From IMG/VR virus record IMGVR_UViG_3300015371_000165, positions 1-24,826 of that record: a stretch of 24,826 nucleotides of DNA; one strand, written 5' to 3'. A model generated the notes under the pieces. The model made no database searches and had not been told where the DNA came from. It was given only the letters and a program-made list of their open reading frames with translations. Positions 6,367 to 11,420 of the stretch are shown here, piece after piece. This stretch comes from a virus. The first letter of the stretch is position 1. Every line of letters begins with the position of its first letter. The position numbers and the translations under genes are program-made.

Positions 6367-6768
6367 TCAGTCCTCGGTCACCGTCAACGACGACGCCGCG
6401 AAGCGCGCCTGGTCGCCCACGTTCATGACGGTGCTGGTGGTGTCACCCCAGTACAACTGGTTGCCGGCGGTGACCGCGTCCATGATCGCCCAGCCGACGA
6501 CGGTGTACGGGGTGGTCGTCACGGCGGGAAAGGCGATCTCGACGTTGTTGCTGATGCTGTTGGTGGTGCGCGTCCACGACGCGGATGCCACGGCCTGGCG
6601 CGCGTAGCTCGAGCCAGAAACTTCCGTGCCTGCCGCCGCGTCACTGGGTACGGCGGTATACAGCGCCACGTACACCGTCGACAGCGCGCCCAGTGCGGGC
6701 GTTGCGCCACCTTTAAAGATGTGGTCCAGCAACCTGGCTTCCAGCGCGTCAGTTTTCGATCCGGCCAT
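6367..6768 (-). CDS. Phage structural protein of the VYVALYT / GTEVSG family
   Basis: This is a 133-residue protein with ATG at 6768 and AAAGGA about eight bases upstream. The signature runs LEARLLDHIFKGG, then TVYVALYTAVPSD, then GTEVSGSSYARQAV, then a beta-rich C-terminus with VVGWAIMDAVTAGN. I recognise this pattern from many phage genomes, where it is annotated as a minor tail or structural protein; its exact role is not known to me. It probably forms a small beta-sandwich on the virion. It lies 14 bases after the collagen-like gene and 2 bases before the repeat protein's start. The longer upstream reading frame is a shadow of the collagen-like gene. Confidence 0.85.
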   Translation of the reverse strand: MAGSKTDALEARLLDHIFKGGATPALGALSTVYVALYTAVPSDAAAGTEVSGSSYARQAVASASWTRTTNSISNNVEIAFPAVTTTPYTVVGWAIMDAVTAGNQLYWGDTTSTVMNVGDQARFAASSLTVTED

Positions 6769-6782
6769 ACCGAGCGTCCTTT

Positions 6783-7064
6783 CTAGGGAGAAGGTGGAGG
6801 CGGACCGCCAGGGTCGAGAACCGCCATGATGCGTTGCACGTACGCGCGCAGATCGGAGTCGATCGCACCGGTGGTGCCCGCCGGTCCTGCCGGCCCTTGC
6901 TGCCCGGTTGCGCCAGGCGCGCCCGGCGGACCGGGAGGTCCAACGGGACCGGGAGGTCCCGGCGGGCCGGGCGGCGGACTGGGCGAACCGACGATGCCTC
7001 CCTGGCGAGGCACACCAGGCAGCTCGGGGAGGTTGATCACCACCGGTATGGCGCGATTGGTCAT
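6783..7064 (-). CDS. Collagen-like virion protein
   Basis: This 93-residue ORF overlaps the connector gene by 4 bases (ATGA) and seems to rely on coupling, since no clear ribosome site is seen. Residues 33 to 66 are eleven uninterrupted Gly-X-Y triplets (GPPGPPGPVGPPGPPGAP, then GATGQQGPAGPAGTTG), rich in Pro at X and Y, as in collagen. A short helix with heptad-like hydrophobics (DLRAYVQRIMAVL, residues 71 to 83) follows and could hold three chains in register. The protein ends in a proline run. It is probably a trimeric rod in the tail or neck. Collagen-like segments are known in phage fibres, usually embedded in longer proteins rather than standing alone. Confidence 0.85.
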   Translation of the reverse strand: MTNRAIPVVINLPELPGVPRQGGIVGSPSPPPGPPGPPGPVGPPGPPGAPGATGQQGPAGPAGTTGAIDSDLRAYVQRIMAVLDPGGPPPPSP

Positions 7065-7942
7065 AACGACAGGCCAACCACCTCGGAAAAGCCGACCTCG
7101 CGCTGACGAGCGGATGGAGTCCAGATCATCGATTGGCGCGTGAACTCGAGCGCGGCCATTGCTTGCGTAGCCTGGTTGCTACCAGCCGCGGCCTCGAACA
7201 GGCGCGAGGGGAACAGGTGCCACGCCTCGATGTGGCCGGCTGAGGCGGCGTAGTCGAGATCGACGGACAGCACGTCGTCGTCGTTGGTCGGGCCCGTGCT
7301 CGAGTCGGCGTCGTTGACCCACGACGCTGCCGGCCGCAGCGCGGTGACCCACAGGTTGGCCGGCGTGTACGGCCCGCTGGTGTTGCGCAGCATGACGTGC
7401 CCGGATTGCATGGTCGCCTCGAAGGGCGCCTCGCCAAACGGCCTGTACCAGCCATACTGGACGCGCACGACCTGGCTGGGGCTGGTGATCCACGGCTGCT
7501 GGTGGGTCAGGTCGATGTCGCCGTAGTCGCTGGTCAGCTCCGCGGCGAACATGTCCTCAAGAAAGCAGCGCCGCAGTCCGGCGAGCACGGCTGCGCGGAG
7601 TTCCTGGGCCGGGTTGAGGTGGTGAAACTCGAACCACTCGCCCGCGGCGGGGATGCTGCCCCACGGGCGGTCCGGGATGACCCTGCCCTGCTCGGGGTCG
7701 TACACGTCAGCGGTGCGCTGCCGGTCGACGACGTCCAGGCTGAGCGGCGTGCCGTCGAGTGTCTCGCCGCGGCGCAGCATCCACAGGTTGGTGACGAGGT
7801 CCTGGTCCATGCTGGAGCGCAGCTCGGGAAAGTTGGCGAAGGTGAACTGCGCCGTGTTCGGTATCTGGCGATCGGTGAAGAAGCGCCAGTACGGCCCGAC
7901 GCGGCGCGCGACTTCCTGCTCCAGCTGGGCGAGGGTGATCAT
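7061..7942 (-). CDS. Connector or neck protein, head-tail adaptor candidate
   Basis: This is a 293-residue protein with ATG at 7942 overlapping the upstream stop as ATGA, and AGGA five bases before it. It begins MITLAQLEQEVARRVGPYWR, a helical start like those of head-tail connector proteins. A central segment (ELRAAVLAGLRRCFLEDMF) is also helical and is followed by a beta-rich stretch and a final region around AALEFTRQSMIW. Position after the capsid and small head genes and before tail genes is where podoviruses and siphoviruses encode neck proteins. The assignment rests on context and general sequence character; a specific family was not identified. Confidence 0.75.
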   Translation of the reverse strand: MITLAQLEQEVARRVGPYWRFFTDRQIPNTAQFTFANFPELRSSMDQDLVTNLWMLRRGETLDGTPLSLDVVDRQRTADVYDPEQGRVIPDRPWGSIPAAGEWFEFHHLNPAQELRAAVLAGLRRCFLEDMFAAELTSDYGDIDLTHQQPWITSPSQVVRVQYGWYRPFGEAPFEATMQSGHVMLRNTSGPYTPANLWVTALRPAASWVNDADSSTGPTNDDDVLSVDLDYAASAGHIEAWHLFPSRLFEAAAGSNQATQAMAALEFTRQSMIWTPSARQREVGFSEVVGLSL

Positions 7943-8352
7943 GCCGTCCTGAAGGTCAGGTCGGGCGTGAGCGTGACAAAACTTCCGACGGTCACGGAGA
8001 TGCGGTAGTGGTACGTCGTGGCAGTCGTCAGGCCCGTCAGATTGGCCACGATCGCGCCGCTGCCGGAGGCGGGCGTGGCGGCCTGGTTCGAGCCGTACGC
8101 CGTGGTGGTGCCGTAGTTGACCACCATGCCGGTGCACGCCTGGTCGACGACCCAGTTGACCGTCGCCGTGGTGGCCGCGATCGGCGCGACGGAGATGCCC
8201 CGAATGCTGGCGCCCATCAGCGCGGCCTTGCCGGAAGCGATCAGGCTCTGGACGAACGCCTCGTCGGTGATGTCAGCCTGGTGGCCCTTGCCGTAGTACG
8301 TCGTCGCGGTAACCGAATCCTGCGACGGCGCGTTGAAGACCACCCGCGACAT
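7939..8352 (-). CDS. Small head-region protein: GKA domain fused to a fibronectin-III-like domain
   Basis: This 137-residue protein starts at an ATG overlapping the previous stop as TGATG. Residues 1 to about 47 carry the domain seen in the two preceding genes (ATTYYGKGHQAD, then SLIASGKAALMG). Residues about 50 to 137 look like a fibronectin type III or related Ig-like sandwich: ATTATVNWVVDQACTG, then VVNYGTTTAYG, then LTGLTTATTYHYRI, with the classic Tyr of strand F. Such domains are frequent on phage surfaces, where they decorate heads or tails and may bind host glycans. The most likely role is a decoration protein. The fused domain is absent from its two paralogues. Confidence 0.8.
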   Translation of the reverse strand: MSRVVFNAPSQDSVTATTYYGKGHQADITDEAFVQSLIASGKAALMGASIRGISVAPIAATTATVNWVVDQACTGMVVNYGTTTAYGSNQAATPASGSGAIVANLTGLTTATTYHYRISVTVGSFVTLTPDLTFRTA

Positions 8353-8546
8353 CAGGCGGCCTCTGGAGGAGCAAAGAGCGCCTCGGGCACGCCGTCGAGC
8401 AACTCGGCCTTGCCCTCGAGGATGAGCGACTTGATGTAGTCGTAGTCCTCCGCCACGTAGTCAGTCTCGTGGCCGGGGCCGTAGGTGGTCGCGGGATGAT
8501 CAGGTCGTGGGTCGGTGGACACTGCCAGGAAGCGCATGCGCGGCAT
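8352..8546 (-). CDS. Small head-region protein with GKA domain (middle paralogue)
   Basis: This is a 64-residue protein with ATG at 8546, GGGAG nine bases upstream, and a stop codon of the previous gene directly abutting the start (TAAATG). Its centre reads ATTYGPGHETD, then SLILEGKAELLDG, matching the N-terminal domain of the following gene almost position for position. It ends in a short Pro/Ala tail. The pattern of a beta strand, an acidic turn and a helix that ends in GKA is common in small proteins near phage capsid genes, but I do not know a defined function. Tandem duplication with its neighbours is the simplest explanation. Confidence 0.8.
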   Translation of the reverse strand: MPRMRFLAVSTDPRPDHPATTYGPGHETDYVAEDYDYIKSLILEGKAELLDGVPEALFAPPEAA

Positions 8547-8792
8547 TTATTTTCTCTCCCTGGCTGGCGGCGACTTGGCCTGCTCGCCCGTGTCTTCGCG
8601 CGAGGTGCGCGCGGAATAGTTGCCTTCCTTTGCGGCCGCTTCGGCCTTCTTCTCGTCGTCGATGGACGACGCCTTGCCATCGGCGCGCCAGTCGCGGAAC
8701 ACCTCGTCGTCCACGTCAACCTCGGCGCCCGCGGCGAAAAGCTCGCCGGTCTTCGGGTGGGTGAGCGGCACCAGCGTGCGGACCTTGGGCAT
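8547..8792 (-). CDS. Small head-region protein with GKA domain (first paralogue)
   Basis: This is an 81-residue protein with ATG at 8792 directly after the previous TAA and AAAGG upstream. Residues 1 to about 40 (MPKVRTLVPLTHPKTGELF, then GAEVDVDDEVFRDWRADGKA) hold the same fold pattern as the next two genes, and also resemble a domain widespread in small phage proteins. The second half is hydrophilic, Lys/Glu-rich and probably unstructured. Function is unknown; the position close to the major capsid gene suggests a head protein. Confidence 0.8.
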   Translation of the reverse strand: MPKVRTLVPLTHPKTGELFAAGAEVDVDDEVFRDWRADGKASSIDDEKKAEAAAKEGNYSARTSREDTGEQAKSPPARERK

Positions 8793-8960
8793 TTACTTCT
8801 TGCCTTTCTTGCGTTCAGGCAGCTTGCTTTCCTTGACACCCTTGAGCTTCTTCTGCGCCTCGGCGGCGGAAAAGCCAGGCACGTTGCCTCCGGCCGCGTA
8901 GCCGAAGAAGCGTGCCTGAGCTCTGCTCACGGGCTTCTTGTAGGGACGTCCACCAGGCAT
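8793..8960 (-). CDS. Basic 55-residue protein
   Basis: This short gene starts at ATG 8960 with AGGGGG about seven bases upstream. Its TAA abuts the next ATG. The protein starts MPGGRPYKKPVSRAQARFFG and ends with ESKLPERKKGKK, so it is strongly basic, with about a quarter Lys or Arg. The SRAQARFFG segment followed by a Gly-rich turn and a helix resembles small phage proteins with SKAQQRxFG motifs that I recall without a known function. The charge suggests nucleic-acid binding or contact with an acidic partner; the gene just upstream encodes a very acidic peptide. Confidence 0.75.
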   Translation of the reverse strand: MPGGRPYKKPVSRAQARFFGYAAGGNVPGFSAAEAQKKLKGVKESKLPERKKGKK

Positions 8961-8962
8961 CT

Positions 8963-9076
8963 TCAGCCCCCTGGTGCGGGTGTCGGTTCAGGCTGCGGCT
9001 CGGTGGGCGGCGGCGCCTCGGGCTGGTCGTCGTCGTCCGGCTCTTCGGGCGGATCTGGCGGGCGTGGATCAGGCAT
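8963..9076 (-). CDS. Acidic proline-rich 37-residue protein
   Basis: This microgene begins at ATG 9076, five bases after the capsid stop, with GAGG about ten bases upstream. The stop lies two bases before the next ATG. The peptide starts MPDPRPPDPPEEPDDDDQPE and continues with Pro, Glu and Thr; about 40 percent is proline, and nearly all charges are negative. It must be largely extended. It is either a small accessory of the capsid or a translational spacer. The clean fit between two genes supports reality, although low-complexity ORFs of this length can arise by chance in GC-rich DNA. Confidence 0.6.
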   Translation of the reverse strand: MPDPRPPDPPEEPDDDDQPEAPPPTEPQPEPTPAPGG

Positions 9077-9081
9077 TCGGG

Positions 9082-10095
9082 TTAACCCTCACCGCCTGTT
9101 GCCGCCTTCTGTTGCACAGCGAAGAAGGGATAGCGCGACGCCTTGGTCGACTGTTGACGGTTGATCGGGTTGGGCACCGCCCAGGCAAACCGAGCCGTGA
9201 CGCGCAGCGCGACCATGTCCTGCTGCATCAGGTTGTACTGAATCACCGGAGGTGAGCCGTTGTCGGTGATGACGCCGGTGTCGAACATCTCCATGCTGAT
9301 ATCGTCTCTGACGGCGAGCATCGACTGGTCCCACTCGCCACCGATCATCGAGTAACCGGTAGCACCGGTGTTGAAGCTGGCGAGGCCCGCGTTGGAGAAA
9401 ATGATCGGCTCGCCGAAGAGCGTGCCGGTGTTGATCGCGGCGTTCGGCGTGGAGTTGTCGCCGATGAACAGCAAGCCTTTCTGGGTGTCGCGCATGCCGC
9501 GCAACTTGGACTTGACCTGGCGGCGTGCCCAGAAGCCAGTCACGTCGAAGCCATCAGCTTCCACCAGGCCCATGGCCGTGTTCACGTCGTCGAGGAAGTC
9601 GACTGTCGAGGTCCCAGCAACCACCAGGTTGCCCGCGGCATTCGCACCCGCGACGATGCTCGACGGGAACGTCGTCGGCGCATTGGTGCCGAAGAAGATC
9701 GCGTCGTCGAGCGCGACGCCGAAGGCCTCGGTAATTTTTGGCTTGACCTGCGACCAGAAGTCGTAGTCCATGTCGTCGAGCAGGTTCTTGGCGATCGGCA
9801 CGATGACCGCCATCTCTTCAGCGTTGAGATAGACGTTGTCCCACTGCAGGGTGGTGGTCTGCTTCATGCCGATGTCGCGTGCATCGAGGCTGGCACCGGT
9901 GACCCAGTAGGCAACCGGGAGTTGGCTCATGACCGGGATGCGCTGCTGGGCTCGCTTCATGCGCACGTGCGGCATGAGTTGCAGCGCCGCGCTTTTGACC
10001 TCGATCGACTGGACGATCTCGCGCTGAACTTCTTCTGGGATCAGCGGGCCGCTGCCTGGAACGGCTCGGGTGGCGATGCTGTTGTATGGCGTAAT
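9082..10095 (-). CDS. Major capsid protein (HK97 fold)
   Basis: The reading frame encodes an HK97-type capsid protein. Features include LIPEEVQREIVQ near the N-terminus, then SAALQLMPHVRMKRAQQRIPV, WDNVYLNAEEMAVIVPIAKN, and the helix LDDAIFFGTNAP, with a C-terminal beta part. The first ATG in frame (9975) would remove the conserved N-arm. Between the upstream in-frame stop and that ATG there is no ATG, GTG or TTG. The best candidates are ATT at 10095 or ACG at 10092, which follow GAGGG by 4 and 7 bases and would give an N-terminus (M)TPYNSIATRA. That yields 337 or 336 residues. The start is chosen on homology-like character and the Shine-Dalgarno. Confidence 0.85.
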   Translation of the reverse strand: MTPYNSIATRAVPGSGPLIPEEVQREIVQSIEVKSAALQLMPHVRMKRAQQRIPVMSQLPVAYWVTGASLDARDIGMKQTTTLQWDNVYLNAEEMAVIVPIAKNLLDDMDYDFWSQVKPKITEAFGVALDDAIFFGTNAPTTFPSSIVAGANAAGNLVVAGTSTVDFLDDVNTAMGLVEADGFDVTGFWARRQVKSKLRGMRDTQKGLLFIGDNSTPNAAINTGTLFGEPIIFSNAGLASFNTGATGYSMIGGEWDQSMLAVRDDISMEMFDTGVITDNGSPPVIQYNLMQQDMVALRVTARFAWAVPNPINRQQSTKASRYPFFAVQQKAATGGEG

Positions 10096-10115
10096 TCTAC
10101 CCTCTAATCTTAGAT

Positions 10116-10126
10116 TTGTATTACAA
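10116..10126. promoter_or_regulatory. Palindrome TTGTATTACAA between divergent genes, possible operator or promoter
   Basis: A perfect 5-1-5 inverted repeat lies in the AT-rich gap between the divergent capsid and HNH genes. On the plus strand the overlapping TACAAT (10122 to 10127) resembles a -10 box. If used, transcription would start almost at the HNH ATG, giving a leaderless message. No convincing -35 box is present. Its small size means it could be chance. Confidence 0.3.
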
Positions 10127-10136
10127 TGCCTTACTC

Positions 10137-10616
10137 ATGGAGAATTGGGCACCAATCGCCGACTGGGAGGGTAGCTACGCCGTTTCCGACGCAGGCAACG
10201 TCTACAGCTATCGGCGAAAAACCAACTTGCGCGGATTTAATGCGGGAGCGGGCTATCTGGCCGTCACGCTTGCTGATAAGCCCAAGAGACAGCGCGCGTA
10301 CGTGCACATCTTGGTTGCTGAGGCTTTCCTGCCACCCAGGCCCGGCCCCCGTTTTGAGATCAACCACATCAATCTCGACAAGACTGACAACCGTGCAATC
10401 AACCTCGAGTGGGTTGTCCATGCACGTAACCAGGGTCACGCTGCTGAACATGACCGAATGCGCAAACCCAAGCAGCGCAAACTCACAGATGAGCAGGTCC
10501 GCTGGATACGCACGAATCGCAATGGATCAGCCCACAAGATGGCCGACCAGCTTGGCGTCACGTCGATCGTGATCTACCAAATCTGGAACGGCTTGACGTA
10601 TCGCGATGTGTTCTAG
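10137..10616 (+). CDS. HNH homing endonuclease with NUMOD4 and HTH domains
   Basis: This 159-residue protein is the only plus-strand gene. It starts MENWAPIADWEGSYAVSD, the NUMOD4 motif, which contacts DNA in homing endonucleases. The HNH nuclease core follows: His57, Asn76-His77 in EINHINLDKTDN, Asn85 and Asn89-Leu90-Glu91-Trp92. Residues about 117 to 155 (LTDEQVRWIRTN, then KMADQLGVTSIVIYQIWNG) form a C-terminal helix-turn-helix for sequence recognition. Free-standing enzymes of this kind cut the homologous site in related phages and spread by repair. It lies between scaffold and capsid genes, opposite to the operon. A TTG at 10116 in frame is less likely as start. There is no Shine-Dalgarno. 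Confidence 0.9.
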   Translation: MENWAPIADWEGSYAVSDAGNVYSYRRKTNLRGFNAGAGYLAVTLADKPKRQRAYVHILVAEAFLPPRPGPRFEINHINLDKTDNRAINLEWVVHARNQGHAAEHDRMRKPKQRKLTDEQVRWIRTNRNGSAHKMADQLGVTSIVIYQIWNGLTYRDVF

Positions 10617-10639
10617 GAATGGGAGTGATCCTCTCTGCT

Positions 10640-10663
10640 CGAGGACCACCTGTGTGGCCCTCG
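10640..10663 (-). terminator. Stem-loop just after the scaffold gene (terminator or processing site)
   Basis: Two 10-base arms separated by a 4-base loop pair fully on the minus-strand RNA (CGAGGGCCAC with GTGGUCCUCG, one G-U pair). On the plus strand the same pair would be an A-C mismatch, so the hairpin belongs to the minus-strand transcript. It starts two bases after the scaffold TAA. No U-run follows, so it is not a typical intrinsic terminator; attenuation or RNA processing between scaffold and capsid is possible. Confidence 0.5.
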
Positions 10664-10665
10664 GA

Positions 10666-11412
10666 TTACAAGGCTCTGTGATTGCCCAGGCTCTGTCGCA
10701 AGAGATCGCTGACGGTCTGGTCGGCTGCTGACGGAGCGCCGCTGCCGACGAACTCGGGCTCGGTCATACCGGGGCGAAACTCGCTGAGAACCTGTTTACG
10801 GAAGGCGGGGTTGCGACGGAGCTTGGTTTCGGCATCCCTGGCCCCCTCGGCCTTCCAGTGTTTTTCGAGCGCTTCGAGCGACTTGGTGACGATCAGCTTG
10901 CGGCCATCCAGCCCTTGCCCTGCACCCTCGAGCTTGAGGATGCGATCGCGTTCCGCCTGGGGCAGCGCCTGTACGAGCGGGTCGAGCGAGTACTTGTCGT
11001 GCTCGGCGCCGATCTGGGCGAACAGCGTCGAGACTTGCTGATCGCCAAGCGCCAGCTGTTCGGCATTGCGCTCTTCCTCGGCGTACTGCCACGGGTCCTC
11101 GTCACGCAGCTTGCGGCGACGTTCCGAGTTGGCTTGTGCCGCACGCTTGGCTTCGCGGCGTTGCGTCTCCGCGTCAACGCGCTTTTCGAGCTCCTCCCGC
11201 GTCAGCGTGAACGTCTCGGTTGCTGGTTCCCCGCTGTGCGGCGGCTGACCCCCCTCAGTCGACTCCGCTCCTGCCTCCGTGTGGCCGCGCCACAGGCGAC
11301 GCCACCACGGCGGATTTTGCGTTGTCTCCTCGGGTGAATCAGGCGCGGCCTCAGCCTGGTCAGCACTCGGCGCAATCTGTTCGTCGGACGGAGGTTCTTG
11401 TGGCTGCATCAT
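10666..11412 (-). CDS. Scaffold-like protein
   Basis: This is a 248-residue protein with tandem ATGs at 11412 and 11409 and GAGG a few bases upstream; the second has the better spacing. The first 65 residues are acidic and rich in Pro, Glu and Ser, interrupted by PPWWRRLWRG. The remainder is highly charged and helical (LTREELEKRVDAETQRREAK, then further Lys/Arg/Glu-rich helix). A disordered acidic N-terminus, a coiled-coil body and position directly before the capsid gene match capsid scaffolding proteins, which shape the procapsid and leave before or during packaging. The final part (PEFVGSGAPSAADQTVSDLL) is less charged. No protease motif is visible. Confidence 0.8.
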   Translation of the reverse strand: MMQPQEPPSDEQIAPSADQAEAAPDSPEETTQNPPWWRRLWRGHTEAGAESTEGGQPPHSGEPATETFTLTREELEKRVDAETQRREAKRAAQANSERRRKLRDEDPWQYAEEERNAEQLALGDQQVSTLFAQIGAEHDKYSLDPLVQALPQAERDRILKLEGAGQGLDGRKLIVTKSLEALEKHWKAEGARDAETKLRRNPAFRKQVLSEFRPGMTEPEFVGSGAPSAADQTVSDLLRQSLGNHRAL

Positions 11413-11420
11413 ACGTCCTC

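Noticed and set aside
10640-10663. Hairpin taken as a strong intrinsic terminator
   Set aside because: No U-run follows on either strand, and the capsid gene downstream would need transcription from the same operon. It is kept only as a possible processing or weak terminator element.
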